Below, in pieces: positions 36,611 to 49,940 of a DNA stretch of 64,000 nucleotides. Every line of letters begins with the position of its first letter. Positions within the stretch are counted from its first letter, which is position 1. The translations under genes and the position numbers were made by a program. This DNA is from Leuctra nigra (lineage: Eukaryota > Arthropoda > Insecta > Plecoptera > Leuctridae). Under the pieces are notes generated by a model, which was not told the origin of the DNA, did not search any database, and saw only the letters and a program-made list of their open reading frames with translations. Where the stretch lies: positions 25,327,705 to 25,391,704 of the forward strand of contig OW203769.1 in assembly GCA_934045905.1 (NCBI GenBank), read 5' to 3'.

Positions 36611-37545
36611 AAAAAATAAATGGGCCCTCAAGATGTTATTCAGAGGCCGAACATTGGAAAAATGTTGCCTTTCTTTCTAAAGTAATCGTTAAGTACCAGT
36701 GCAGGAATAGGTAATATTTCATTATTTCAAACCTAATTACTAATGTTACCTATTTATTCAATTGCTTTGAAAATATCAGCATTGGATACAAAGATAATTT
36801 CAGTATGGACAGTTATAACATGATCGTTTCATCTATTATTTATACTGTTAATCTGCTAATAAATATTTTATGTAAATAACGAACTCCCTCACAAATATAA
36901 AAATCGTTAAGTAAACTATTGAAGAAGTATTTTTGCCAATACTTTCACTCGACTTCTGATTTGATTTGATTTGATATTTTTTGTACCTACATCTAAAATT
37001 TGACCTTTACAAATGGCTATCATTCGGAGTTATCCTTGAAGCAAAGACATAAAAAGATAGAGTGGTTGGTACACACAAATAGTATCACATTCCAAAATTT
37101 AAACATGTTAACCTTAGATATGTGCATATTAAATCTTAATGATTGGTAAAGGCGTCCACAGAGCTATTAAAAAGCTAGTCCTTCGAAATATATTATGCTT
37201 GAAAAAAACCAATACCTAGTCTGATATCCAAAATGCTGATACATTTTCAAGGTGATCTTAATTTTAATTTCGTTGTTGTTAAAAGTAGAAAGATATTACG
37301 ACTTCTTGTCTACGTAGTGAAGCATGTGAATTAATTTTTACAAGCCTATGTAGCTGCATTTGCTGGAGATGTCAATGCTGGTATAGGAAATGAACAACGA
37401 AGATAATCAGTTTATTATGTAGACAGAGAATTTCAGTGGTGTGTCTTTTTGACCCTATAATGTTAAAATTCTAAATTGTTTGTAGGTCTATAACGTTGAG
37501 AAATTTTCTATAATTTTACGATCACCTTGACGTAATTTTTATGTA

Positions 37546-37753
37546 CACTCAAACAAATAAAAATCGGTACTCGAAAAGAAAAGGATTGGCTGATTAAGGT
37601 TTGATGGCATCATCCCATGAAGGCTGTGTTAACGCATCATCTACCTCTAGTAGGTGAGCTTTTATTTCATTAATAACAAGGATTGATCGTCAAGGAACCT
37701 TACCAGCAGCCAATCCTTTTCTTTTCGAGTGCCAATTTTTATTTGGTTAAGTG
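37546..37753 (+). mobile_element. 208-bp mariner-type MITE (family copy 2)
   Basis: It is flanked by TA on both sides. The left terminus CACTCAAACAAATAAAAATC, continuing CGAAAAGAAAAGGATTGGCTG, pairs with the right end over about 48 bp with a few mismatches. The interior (CATCATCTAC, CTCTAGTAGGTGA, ATTTCATTAATAACAAG, ACCAGCAG) aligns with the copy at 45.5 kb at equal spacing, although the inner arm sequences differ. It is a non-autonomous Tc1/mariner-like MITE. The whole could fold into one long hairpin. Confidence 0.85.
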
Positions 37754-37759
37754 TACCTA

Positions 37760-40700
37760 TTTTGAATTTGAATTGGACCTTAACAAAAATAATACATTAT
37801 TAAAATTAAATAAAAGAAAATATTTCCCATTACCAAGTATTTTATGATTGTAAACTTAATTATCTCGTCAAACTAAATACAGTAAAACATTTATATTTGT
37901 CACTTATTTGCGCCAAAATAATATAAGATGGATCTACTCTTATTTGCATACCTCCCATGACACATTCAATTGCAAACATGACTCCAAAAATGTGTTTATT
38001 TGAAACCCATTGTTTTGATACTTAGTCCAGTCAATCTCTAGATATATTGACTTTTTCCCTTCTTGCAACATCTACTTCGCATATTTACATCCTAACTTCC
38101 CTTGCTCAACTACGCCTATGCATAGATTCAAAGATGGTCTTCTCTTCCATTATGTTCTACCTTTCGGTAGAATTTATCTAACGGGACAAGGGTTTTTCAG
38201 GCGGTAGAAGAGATCTAATTGTTGTTTTCTCCCCCCTCACTCCCACCTGTTAACCTAACGGGACTGAAAAAAGGTCCCCCCAGCCTCCTTCACACCCCTT
38301 GAAAAAAAAGAAAAACACTCACACACCCTGAATATTATGGGCTGCCTTCAACAAAAGAATTCTTTTCAACAACCACTTCTACTTTCATCATAAATAAAGT
38401 TTTTGTTGTTGATGGGGACTAATACACAGAGTTGGCTATATGATCTATCGATATGATTTTGTTATATAATACCTACAAATTAGCTTTAATCTTGTAATTT
38501 ACAACTGAATTAGCAATGCATTAATTCAAATTGTCTTACCAATTTTGACTAACTGGCCCTGTAATTTGACAGACAAAACATGGATCACGCAAACTATAGA
38601 TCAGGTACTTTTTTTACAAATTATTTTAGTCAGATTTCGATTAGCTTTTCAGTCCGGGAAATTGATGGTTTTACACGATTCAGGATTGTTTATTTTGAAT
38701 ACAAAATATGTTTTCAGTTCGGAGAGTGCTGGGTTTTTTAATCTCCCGTATGAGCGAACAGAATGTTCAATGCGAATGTTTGACAGAATTGTATGTTCAA
38801 GGGCTGGGACAATCATTGTATAACAAATTATTACATATTGAAAAATTAAAATATACAGTATAAATAAGCATAAAATCTGAAAAACAAAACACTAAGAAAT
38901 GGCGCTAAAGCCAAATACATACACTTTCCAATTTTCCATGGGCTGATCTACTATACAATGGTGAGGGTTGTGTGTGTATTATGTAATAGGAATGTGTCTC
39001 ATTGGTCACTACAAAATTAGTAATCGAAAGGTTATGTGTATGTCCATTTATTATTTGTTTTTTTATGTCGTTATGGGTACCTTAATACAATATAAAGCAG
39101 TACAAAAATCCAAAAAACATCTCAGAACTAATATGTTTAATTAAACAATTTATAATTAAATTATAATTAATAATTATTAATGTCCTTGAGATTTATTAGG
39201 AAAATACTATTCTGATCAATTATTTATTAATGGGTACACAGAGGATTAAATATTATCGTTGCCGCGGCCGCCTCTTTTCTACCTCCATCCCATCTCACTC
39301 TAACATCTCCAACACATCTCGAATACGCTATCTGGTGGTAGATTTTTGAACTTGACTTTGGTGGATCAGCATTCACTTCGGGCCGCCTACACGGGCTAAT
39401 AACTAAGTGCTACTAAACCGAGATTATTTTAGTATTTCTTCCGGTTATTTGATGATTTGATTTGCTCGCACCTTTCATCCACACAAATGTTTGACATATT
39501 ATACTATTTATTTAGTTCAATTAGATTTAAATATAATACATGATAGCGTTATTTCCATGTGTTTTACTGATCATATCTTCTAGTCTTAGCTGCCATACAT
39601 TGCGAGTTTCAGTGAATTTCGCACCTATTTAGGTATTTTGTGAGTATAAAAGTGCTGTACTATACAACTGGAGCTGAAAACTAAATTTATGCGATATACA
39701 AAGACGTATAAAAACGATAGTAAACCGTACCTTTCATAAGAATATGCGATGGGGTGAAAATACGACTCCTATTTGCCAACGGGACGGAATATTCAAAGAC
39801 ATATTTTCGTACCACTTCGAGTGTTGACATTCTCAATTGCCGTTATTGATTGAACTACACCACAATTATTATTTAAGAAACCTTCAATTTAAACCCATTC
39901 ATCAGAACTTAATTTTTATTTTTGCTTTCATTACTGATTTATTTCAGTGGAGAATTAAACAGTCATGCAAAGCAATAAAATGCATAGATAGTTACTTCTA
40001 TTTACTATTGTTCTCCAAGCATATTTTGCTATTACTTAAATATCTTTGATATTCGCTTAAATTAATAAATACTTAAAAATGTGTAGGTACTATGTTTGAA
40101 TGATGCACCAAGAACATGATAATCACTCCGAGGATAAATTAAATAACTATCTCCCTTGCCCGCGAAACGAGTCACAGATCAGATAAAATCAAATAATTAA
40201 ATAAATATCTATTCAGAAACAAATATACATTTTGGAGCTTCATACTGTAAGACGCAATAAACAGCTAATCTATTAAAACTTAAAAGTGAATTCGATTTGA
40301 ATAATTCAACTGACAGCCCTCAAAGATATTGTCAATAGATCCTATATACCGATCAGGCTATCATAGTTTGTTGAAATAAAGAACTGAATAAAAATTAACT
40401 AGGTGGGTCCATAATACAATAAATAATTTTCATGATGTGTGGTTTTGTTAATACATGTGGAAAATATAATTTAAGTACCTATACATACTTTGATTTTTGG
40501 TACAATTAAGGAAGAATGTGCCGTTGTTGCAATTGGAAAGTCAGTCTGAGAGATCCGATAATAATTCAATTTTTTAAGTGCCATGTCATCAATAACACCC
40601 GAAATATGTGTGCACACATATAGTACACGTGATAACTATCAATTAGACGTAAAAGTTTTTGAATTCCGTCTAAAAATATGTAACTAAACGTCCCCGAATA

Positions 40701-40830
40701 ACAGGTAAACTTGGCATAAAGGGTAGGAGAATAGCACTGTGCAAACACGTGACAGAAACTGATCCACTAAACTCGGCCACTTCCTGTCATGTGCGTTTCC
40801 GTTGCGCTTCCCAATAGTCCAGTAATTGTG
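37760..40830. other. AT-rich stretch without recognised genes
   Basis: The 92-codon frame at 38,545-38,823 has no recognisable motif, and its composition fits background. At 38,205-38,300 there is a pyrimidine-rich segment. No repeated family was identified here. Confidence 0.4.
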
Positions 40831-40837
40831 TGATTAT

Positions 40838-41437
40838 ACCCACCACTAATTGCAACAGAAGGTTTCAATACATGAATCGATTCAGAAAAATGCCCTCTAC
40901 AACATATCCAAAATAGCCCGAAATCGGTGCACCGGAAGTACTTTTTAATCACTTTTTAAGTTACCTAGTTTCCCATGTTAATTCCATCTTCAAAACAAAA
41001 ATCATGTAACTCCGATTTTGACGAAACTTGGCAGAACTGTTCACCAAGCTAAATGAACACAAATAGCTCTTTGAGCGATTTTTTTCTAAATATTATCGTT
41101 TGGGAAATATGGCCCATTGAAAAGTCATATTTTAGTCAGTTTTCGACGATTTAGGTGTAATTTGACGTTTTGCGAGGTCCATATTTCCCAAACGATGAGA
41201 TTTAGAGGAAAACGCTCAGAGTGCTATTTGAATTTATTTAGGATGGCGAACAATTCTGCTAAGTTTCGTCAAAATCGGAGTTATACATGATTTTTTTGCA
41301 TGCGAAATTAGCTTAAAAAGTGATTAAAAAGTACTTCAGGTGCACGAATTTTTTGCGATTTTGGATAATGTTGTAGAGGGCATTTTTCTGAATCGATTCA
41401 TGTATTGAAACCTCCTGTTGTAATTAGTGGTGGGTTC
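40838..41437. mobile_element. 600-bp foldback MITE with ~270-bp arms
   Basis: The left arm (40,838-41,114) is complementary to the right arm (about 41,177-41,437) around a ~62-base centre. Outer blocks such as ACCCACCACTAATTGCAACA, TGAATCGATTCA and GCCCTCTACAACAT are best preserved. Inner parts are more diverged, so this element is older than the 20.7-kb foldback. The sequence AATTACTGG beyond the right arm and its complement beyond the left arm hint that the true ends lie slightly further out. No target duplication was resolved. Frames crossing it are incidental. Confidence 0.8.
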
Positions 41438-41545
41438 AGCCCTTTTTTGCTTAAAATTACTGGTCTTAGTCCATACCGTCCATACTAAGTTCCGTTCTGG
41501 AAGTAACCCAATAAGTAGTTGCCAATTTGCTTATTAACACCAACT

Positions 41546-41566
41546 GGGGGGGGGGGGGGGGGGGGG
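41546..41566 (+). repeat. Homopolymer G21
   Basis: Twenty-one consecutive G follow CAACT, the longest homopolymer of G or C in the window. Confidence 0.9.
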
Positions 41567-41756
41567 ACGGTTCAATAGTAAATAATCAATAGTACTCTAT
41601 GATCTCTACTAATGGGTTAGCTATTAAAACATTTAAATACATAGTTATCTGAAAATCAATTTAAATTGAATGATAATTATGGAAATGTAGTGAATTACTC
41701 ATTCAGGAAGGTGTTTGGACCTGAATGAAAGGTAACATTCGAAATTAAAACGCGCA

Positions 41757-41796
41757 CCCCGACTGGAAATCGAACCCAGATCTTTCCGGTTGATTG
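41757..41796 (-). repeat. tRNA-like 3' half (SINE fragment)
   Basis: On the minus strand, CTGGGTTCGATTTCCAG forms a proper T arm with the B box GGTTCGATTTCC, preceded by CCGGAAAGAT as in an anticodon 3' arm. No A box or D arm precedes it, so this is a truncated tRNA-derived SINE or pseudogene. Confidence 0.45.
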
Positions 41797-41999
41797 AAAT
41801 TCGGGAATTGAATTTTAAAAGCACGTCTTCAGAGGTGTGGCTGTGTTTCTACAGAAGATGACGAGAAACTGAAAAAGAAACAAATATAAGGGTTTAGTCG
41901 CTAGGATGGCTGCGAATTAGTGTTGGAAATCAGCTTCATTCTCCCGGCATTGGAATGGTCTATAAAATCCGTCTGTAGAAGGACTGGAGAATCAGGGTA

Positions 42000-42018
42000 C
42001 CCCCCCCCCCCCCCCCCC
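42000..42018 (+). repeat. Homopolymer C19
   Basis: A run of about nineteen C, preceded by GGGTA and followed by TCACCAC. Confidence 0.9.
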
Positions 42019-43294
42019 TCACCACTAAATCACTTCCCCACGCTATATTAAAAAAAAAAATAGTCTCAAAATCGCGAAGATACCTACACCAAATTCATGT
42101 GTCTGAAATTGAAAATTTCCGGGTCTGTGCGCCCCGTACCCACACATAATTAAGTGGCAATCCCCCAGATACACATTGTCTTCGTAGTCAATAGTATCTT
42201 CAGCTAAAATTATTGTGCAATATTATCCTCCCCCCTCCCCACCAGCAAATTTAGTTCCTTCTGACCCACCCTAACGTATTTTTTTGTATGTTTATTGTGA
42301 ATTTATAAATCTTCCTAAGTGCCAAGGGGTATTGTAGGCGAGTTTGTTTATTCAGTTAAAAGAGATAGGTAGGTACTTCTATGTGTATGATGTACGTATG
42401 ATTCGTTGAAAAATATCATCAGATCTGATCAGATTGACTTATCAGAATAATGCCATTGCATAGTCCTTATATTGAGAATGTTGTTTAAATTCGATGAATC
42501 GGCCAATGAGGATGAACAAATGTAAAATTCTATTTTAATTCCAAATCGGATTAAATCTTTTGAAATCAATTTTAATGACCGCTACATAAGCACTTATATA
42601 TTGATACAAAACTAATTATATTCTGTATTTATACTCTATTCACGTATTGTTCCAATCTACAAAGTATTTTTTACTTTAACAATTAAATAATTGACTGTAA
42701 TAATGATTTTTAAACAAATATATATGGGTATTATATTTGTTGCCAAAATACTAATAATAAGCATTAATTTGTAATTTTATTAATATTCGTTAAAAATTCT
42801 ATTTCACTATTATAGAAACCCTACTCTGGACGACGCCGGTACTAGATATAAAAACACAATTAAAATACGGAGGCAATATTTCGACAACGTATTCGGTTGT
42901 CTTCTTCAGGCTTCAGCCTATTACTATTTCACTAGGTACCTATACGCATAGTATCACATAGTATATCATACTATAATATATACGCCATTTAAGCAGATTG
43001 ATTTCTTACCAAAAAGGGGCCTCTAGATAGATATTACTTAAATGAAATTGAACAATATACTTTATCCTTATGACCACTTGATATAATATATTACTTCCTT
43101 TTTCATAATCTTATTGCGTCTTTGCGACTTTCAATAAATGAACTTATCACTGCACGCGGCAAGAAAGCACAGCGCCTATACCTGCATTGAAATCACCGTA
43201 GCTTCTCTACGTATAGCGCCACAGAAACACCACGCGCTATGACATTGAGTACAACTTCTTGGTGGTAAATTATACCTCGAGAACTTACCTAGCG

Positions 43295-43315
43295 GAGGTC
43301 AACGACCGACACACA
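43295..43315 (+). repeat. GGTCAAYGWCCGACA motif, copy A
   Basis: GAGGTCAACGACCGACACAC is preceded by CTTACCTAGCG. A CTTACCTAGC string also occurs near 48,506, close to copy E. It is the first of five copies on the same strand within 5 kb. Its nature is unknown: a decayed repeat family or a recurring binding site. Confidence 0.55.
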
Positions 43316-43951
43316 TCTCGTCGTCTTTCGTTCGAGCTGTATGTATTGAAAACAAGGCCAAGGAAGACACTAAGACCTTTAACTTTCGGTTTGTCTATAA
43401 ATGTAAGTTTTGCATTGAACGACTATAATGATATCGAAATGGATATTTTTAAAATAAATTTGCTTTCTGACTTGATATTCCTTTTTTCCGTCTTTCTTAT
43501 TTGTTTTTTGGAGGGCAAACAGTTGCGATTTTTAGAAAATTAATTCACTCCGAAGACAATATGTTTTAATAGCTTAGTATCGACAAAGTTTATAAATGTT
43601 TATAATATTTTATTATCAAATATATTTAAATATTACAATAAAAAAATGATACTATAATATACCTAAATTTTTATAATTACAATATTTTTATTTCAATAAG
43701 AGTTGATATTTAAATGTGTATCAACGAATATTTATTAATATTTTTTTAACGATTTTGCCGCTTTGTGAAAAGATATTTTTTTCTTTAATTATTTGAATAG
43801 GGAATCAAGTATCTTAAGCAATAATACATATAAATATATCATGTGTGTGTTTCCACTGAGTTTTGGCACCACACATATCGTCTTCCATTGATTGGCAAGG
43901 TGTTCTAGTATTCGAAAGTTCCCGCGCTTGGTTTCTGGTACAAAGTACGCG

Positions 43952-44000
43952 TAGGTCAATGTCCGACACAGTTCTTGACGAGTCAAACTCGAGTAGTTTC
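43952..44000 (+). repeat. GGTCAAYGWCCGACA motif, copy B (extended)
   Basis: AGGTCAATGTCCGACACA continues AGTTCTTGACG and then CTCGAG. Copy E at 48.3 kb shares this extension (AGTTCTTGATG, then TCGAG), so B and E are the closest pair. The three frames overlapping this spot have no recognisable motif. Confidence 0.55.
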
Positions 44001-45106
44001 GGTTTTACTATAGTATACACGCACCGTTACCACCTGAGCCTGGACTGAGACACTCTTGATTTTACTGTTGAACCATATACACCCAATAGCATGCTCCACA
44101 AATTCGCTCTGGGTGAATTATTTCCGTATTATTACTTGAGGGGTTTATGATTTTTTGATAAACAACAATATTTTCTTATTTACTACATTTTACTATGAAA
44201 TAAATAATTTTGGACCAGATACTCTGGGGGTGAATTTTTAAAAAATTGTATCAAATTATAAAACTATAAAAATGTATTTGTCTTAGGATTTGCATCATAC
44301 ATTGAATGAGTTAATCGCACATCTTCGACTAAATGTCCGCTGGATGTGGATAAGAGATGTTGTGATATTATTCATTAGCTTCACTAGATGTTGTACTTCG
44401 GGCTCATTTTCTAGAATTAAATAGAAATGTAATTCATCGAGATCAAATCAACTGAACATTTTGAAATGGTTTGGGTCATAAAATGGGATTAATATTAACG
44501 CAGCGAAATTCAAATATTTTTTTCCAACTGCAAAATAAAATCATTCGTTAAATATACCATTCACCAATCTTTCAATGGTGTTGTCTACTTGCTGCCAAGG
44601 CTCGAAATTATTTCACTTGCAAGACATATGTTCACTTAGTAGTCAAATTAAAATTGCTTTTATGGGAAATTAAAATTAAAATATGTCAATAAAATTATAC
44701 TGTACTCTTTAAACTACAGAACAATACATATAAAGAATAACCCCAAATAATAGGTAATAGTTTATTAATCATATTTTGTGCACATACATCACAGTATACA
44801 ACTTCACCCATAGTCAATATATATATTATAGTAAAACGGATTTTTAATGCTAATCGCATAAATAACAGGATGTAATAAAGAATATATACGAAGTGATAAT
44901 AACTTGCCAAGTAGCATTGACGACAAATCAGGGATTATTTGGGATTATCTTACTTTACAGCCTCTAAGCCAGCATAATATTGTGTAAACCAGCATAAGAG
45001 TTCATGCTGAGATATTACTCGGCTGCCATACTGACGACATAGTTTGGTGTTATAAAATCCTTTTCATTGACCTAGTACGGAAAATGGCTGTTGCGTTCTA
45101 TACGCA

Positions 45107-45127
45107 GAGGTGAATGACCGACACACA
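45107..45127 (+). repeat. GGTCAAYGWCCGACA motif, copy C
   Basis: AGGTGAATGACCGACACACA is preceded by TACGCAG, as ACGCGT precedes copy B. It lies in a short region of more balanced base composition. Confidence 0.55.
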
Positions 45128-45497
45128 TAATGCTGCACTTAAAGATGAGAGTTGATGAAACAATGTCATGGGCAGAACGAGCTAATGCGTTGCCAATAAT
45201 ACCAGAGACATTTTAGGTGTAGCAAATTTTATAGATCTGAGATAACTTTTAAAATACACTTAATGTAAGTGAAATCAGCAATGAACATTTTATTTTTAAC
45301 TATTTTTTCTTATACATTTTTTGTAATTTTTTTGTGTAGTACAATTATTTTTTAATTCCCTTAGAATTTGAAATTGGTGTTTTATCAGGCTCTAGATCTT
45401 TTAAAATACGAATGAGTCCAGTATGATGCTAAAATATAATCCTGTATGCTTTTTATTGGTATATTTACAATTTTCTGAAATTGTTTTTATAAAGGTA

Positions 45498-45707
45498 CAC
45501 TCGGCCAAACATAAATTGATCGTTGATCAAATTTGATTGACTGATAAATGTTAGATTGCACCATCCGAAGTCAGTCTAAGCGATCTCCTTGTCTCACTCT
45601 AGTAGGTGACCCCATATTTCAACGATAAAAACAAGCGTTGATTGGTATGGGACATGACCAGCAGTCATTCAAATTTGATCAACGATCAATTTTTGTTTGG
45701 CCGAGTG
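45498..45707 (+). mobile_element. 210-bp mariner-type MITE (family copy 3)
   Basis: It is flanked by TA on both sides. The termini CACTCGGCCAAACAWAAATT, then GATCGTTGATCAAATTTGA, pair over 46 bp with only two or three mismatches, which makes this the best-preserved member. The CACTCGG start and TA target fit Tc1/mariner MITEs (established for that superfamily). The interior matches copies at 31.6 and 37.5 kb. There is no coding capacity. Confidence 0.9.
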
Positions 45708-45714
45708 TACTTAA

Positions 45715-47625
45715 TAATAGAATAATGTGTTCATAATATCGAACTCTTAACTCGCGTTTCATATCTTTCTTGCAAATTGAAAATAGTATACCTAATTAGT
45801 ATTTACACACTTTTTATTTTTCCAAATTTAGCAGTCATACATTTATATTATGTCATTCATTCTTTTATATTCTCAATGAATAAGTCTGCACTTTTAAAAA
45901 GTAAATATTGTCAGGTTTTCAACGAATGCAAATCGATTCATACATGAATATGATACGCAATTTAGTTAATAGTATACTTGTCTTTCGAAGCTGGTTGTGT
46001 TATAACCTACTCGGCAGTGTTACTATGGTTTGAAATTTGATGTTTTAGAATGATTTTAGAAATAATTTTGATGGATAGTGCGTTTGTAATTTTCTTTTAT
46101 CATTATTCAGTCACTCACAAATCAGCATCGAAAATCGGTAAAAGTTACATCACTTGGAGTGACGTAACTTACAAATCAAAAATGATTTTGATATTTTGAT
46201 TAAGCACTATCAATCAAGAATGCCTAATATTGGAAATTTCGTTCAAAGCAAGTCTTAGACTCTTACCGTTTACCCGCTAACACGGGGCTAAGTTCGCTAA
46301 TTTTCAATCTCATATGGCTGCTCTGAGGACTCCTCATACTTTAATAACTTAGGAAATAACGATAGGATTTGATCAAATTACTTGCCAGTCAACTTCTTAT
46401 ATTACCGTGTTTGCAATTGATTATGTTTTTGTAAATAGTAAAACAAGTCAGTTTTTACCAATTTAACTTGTGATATAAATTCAGAATCTTGTCTCTTTAG
46501 CCAATAAGTCTTCTGTATAGTAGTAAACACTAAGTTTGTGTGTGTTTTGATAAAATTAGAGTCACAAGAAGTCTAATAATTTGTTTACGGGACGGTAGAT
46601 AAGTTTGATTATGTTATAATAACAGCCCTCCCCCCCACACCCCGATTTCTGTTATTATATACTATTTTTACAATGAGCTACGATTTTACAACGATAATGA
46701 GCTATAATACATAAAATTAGAACAAACTATTAAGTGTTTATGAATGATTATCTGTTTTGTGCTGATAGAAAGGGGTATTTGTATTACTTTATGTCGTCTT
46801 TCTGTTCTTTCATTATCAATAAATTAAATTTTTATTTTTTTAGCTAAATCAAAGAATGGTGCACTTAAAATCGTACGTGTTTTCCAGATGGTAGAAAAGG
46901 GGGTTTGTTTGTCTTATACTCTGCAATTGATCTAATTATAAGTCAAATAATATAATCGCATGATCTGATCATGTGTCAGAATATAATCTTGATATAATAA
47001 CATTTCTCATAACTTCATCTAAATACATTATACACACAAATCTCTTCAGAACAATAATAGAGGTGAATAATGAGGTAAACACAATCTTACTAGCAAATTA
47101 GGATTCTGTATAAATCATTAGCTAATATTGGTAATATTAATAATAATATTGTATAGCTTAAGGCTTGTGTTACGATTTCCAAACGTATAGGAATATTCGT
47201 CTGATAGCAGAACATAAATATGAAAATTTCACAATAAATGCAAAAATAGATGAGATTAAGCTTGAGCAAATTAAGAATTGAAATAAAAAAATATGAAAAT
47301 ATACGAGCTTTGTTTCTATTGTACTACCACAAAATTTTTTCACCTTGATCATCTTCAAAAATCATGTAGGGGATAATTTTGAAATATAATCCTTGATTTA
47401 GGAGATAAATAATAAATAATAAACATGAACATATTTGCATTGTCCCCTAACTATGCTAGTCCCCATAACTCAATTTATTTCCTAATGTAAATATTTAATT
47501 TTCCGATAATAACAACACATATTTTGAAGTGGCTCCTCCACGACTTTTAGGCGCCTCCCTGTCTCTAACCGCGCGAAAACCTAAGCAAGGTGCCATGCAT
47601 TTACTTTTAAACATGACTTCGCGTA
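45715..47625. other. AT-rich stretch without recognised genes
   Basis: No recognised gene or repeat. A C-rich patch lies at 46,627-46,642, followed by AT-rich DNA. Confidence 0.45.
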
Positions 47626-47638
47626 GCCTCGATAAAGT

Positions 47639-47657
47639 GAGTTCATTGACCGACACA
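47639..47657 (+). repeat. GGTCAAYGWCCGACA motif, copy D
   Basis: GAGTTCATTGACCGACACA, with GCGTAG about 20 bp upstream. The segment AGTTCATTGACC also fits the nuclear-receptor inverted repeat RGKTCANTGAMC, failing only the last position. Confidence 0.55.
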
Positions 47658-48292
47658 TATTCGTACCAAGTGAAGTGAACTTCTATTTTATATATCCATC
47701 TATACCTGTACTATGACGTATCAACTACTAAGAAACGTGAGAGGTACAAAGTAGGCTAAAGTCTTACTAATATTAATGGCGGATTTGTTACAAAGACTAG
47801 GTATTTCTAAGATATTATACAACCAATGTTTTACAACCATGTGTTATCACAAGAAGTATCAAGTTATATTATATTTGGGGGTATTTATAAATTTAATACA
47901 ATTTTTTTATACATATATTATATGAATTACCATCTTTAGTTGAAAATAATCGCTTGAGATATTTTGCTTATTATAATTTTGGTAATATAAAAGAAGGACT
48001 GCGGTATCTATTTGTCTATAAAGATGTACCTATCAAGATGCAAGGAAATCACGCTTTAGACAAAAAATTCATTTTTAAAAATATAAATTAATTTGCTAAA
48101 ATAATTCAGAGGTAACTTGTTTCACAAAATCACTTTGCATTCATTGCCCTATATAAATTAATTTATTTAAAAGTGTTCTCCAGAAAATTATGAGCCATTG
48201 GTGCAATTTTAACGTGACGGTAAACTGCAAAAAAATTAAAGGTCATCCACCATTTTGTCGCCATTTTACCCGCCATGTATTGTTCTCCTGAC

Positions 48293-48340
48293 GAGTTCAA
48301 CGTCCGACATAGTTCTTGATGTTCATGTCGAGCTATAGCG
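48293..48340 (+). repeat. GGTCAAYGWCCGACA motif, copy E (extended)
   Basis: GAGTTCAACGTCCGACATAG continues TTCTTGATG and TCGAG, paralleling copy B. A partial sixth relative, AGAGTTCATTGGCCCAC, follows at 48,357-48,373 after CCGCGT. Confidence 0.55.
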
Positions 48341-49139
48341 GCGGCAAGGCCGCGTAGAGTTCATTGGCCCACTAAAGAAGTGCCTTCACTGACGTCACAT
48401 GGATGGCTGTGAGACCGCTCTAACGGTATACCTTCCTTCCTTACTTCCTACCAGCATACCTGACGCTGGCCGTGAAAGAGCGCGCATGCGTACTAAACCA
48501 ACAGCTTACCTAGCTCAGGCGGGCTCATGAGCTTTGGCTTCAGGATTTTGGGGACATGTTTGAGGACATTGAAAATTGTAGTAGGCTTGTCCAAGGTGGT
48601 TTTTAAATTAACTTGTAGGATTTAGTTTATATTGCACTTTCCACTAATATGGAACGTATTTTTTTTTTAAAGGTAATAAAAACAATTTATAATAATTAGT
48701 CTGCACAGGTCATCCTACAATAGGTATAAATATAATATACACTACAAAAATACTTACATAAAACACACAACACAGGAAATAAAACTAGATTTTTTATATC
48801 AATTTTATATCCATTTCGGCCGAGGGCCAAATGAGAAATGAGAGAGATGGGAAATTCCAGAAAAGTTCATCCTTCAATATACAAAATAAAAAAATTGCAT
48901 TTCGTACATAAACTTGTCCGCATTTAAAACAAATAACACCCTCAACGACAAGCGATTTGCAACGAAATTATCAAGTAGCCACTTTCAAAATTAAATACAA
49001 ATCTAATGATGTTCTTCAGTAATATTCATAAGTTCATAACTGAAATTCACAACGAGTGACGCACAGATAGAATCATCACGTGACCCATAATACCTGGCAC
49101 AGTTACACGATGCAACGTCAAAACTTGACTGCTTACTAC

Positions 49140-49231
49140 GGTCGGTGACAGGCAAAGATGAAACCGCGCTAGCATGGGCCGCCCTATACCTGACAATGCT
49201 AAAGAAGGTTCAGCTGTGCCTGTCACCGACC
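49140..49231. repeat. 15-bp perfect inverted repeat with 62-bp spacer
   Basis: GGTCGGTGACAGGCA (49,140-49,154) is the exact complement of TGCCTGTCACCGACC (49,217-49,231). The surrounding segment has more balanced composition than the window and is followed by three ATTCAGGA repeats (49,265-49,316). No element family was recognised. Confidence 0.7.
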
Positions 49232-49940
49232 TTACGCTGCTAAGATTCATGTGCAGACCTCCACGATTCAGGACCTGAATCTGATCGATTCAGGATCATA
49301 ATCCTATTCAGGACCTCTTGTTGTGTATTTGATGCGACTCAATATGACAAATGTTCTAGTCAGAAATAACTTCTACACAGAACATATCGATACAGGTTGG
49401 GGACAATAGTATTCTTATTTTTTTTCTCAAGTTACACAGGTTGTCTTAATACTTCTAGACTCTTTACTTTAGATGACTGGCTCTTGATCTTTCTCATATT
49501 CTCGATCTAAAAGTCAACTGTAAAACTGCTTTTAAATATCTCATCATAACCGTTGATGACCGCCTCTTTTTCACCATAACTGCAATGCCATTGTCAATTT
49601 CATCCTTCCTGGGTATATCCTAAATCCCGTTCGAATTCTCTTTCTATCATCATAACGTCACCTTTCATTCCTCACCAACAATAAAAAATAACGTATGAAA
49701 TGCATGTTGAAACACTTCAAATTCTGTTTTGTGTTCTTCTACTTGTGATTGTGTTCTTCTTGATCATAAACCCACACAACTCCGGAGATCTGTTGTTCTC
49801 ATCAGATAGTTGATTCTTAATAATGATAACGATGTCTTGGCGGTTTTGTTGAATCGCAATTGGTTGCAATGAGGGCATATCACGATGTTCTAGCTCCTCC
49901 CTTTGACCGTTTGTCCTTGTTGTCCTACGGCACACTGGCA

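Larger units (their letters stand above)
41450..43280. other. Stretch with homopolymers and a dispersed-repeat-like block
   Basis: No gene was recognised. Notable contents are G21, C19, a tRNA-like 3' half on the minus strand, and the block at about 42,823-42,915 (CAATATTTCGACAACG, then TTGTCTTCTTCAGG), a phrase that looks like part of a widespread arthropod repeat. Confidence 0.4.

Noticed and set aside
40566..40952. Two short minus-strand frames near 40.6-40.95 kb
   Set aside because: The second overlaps the end of the 40.8-kb foldback and the first has no motif; both are consistent with chance.
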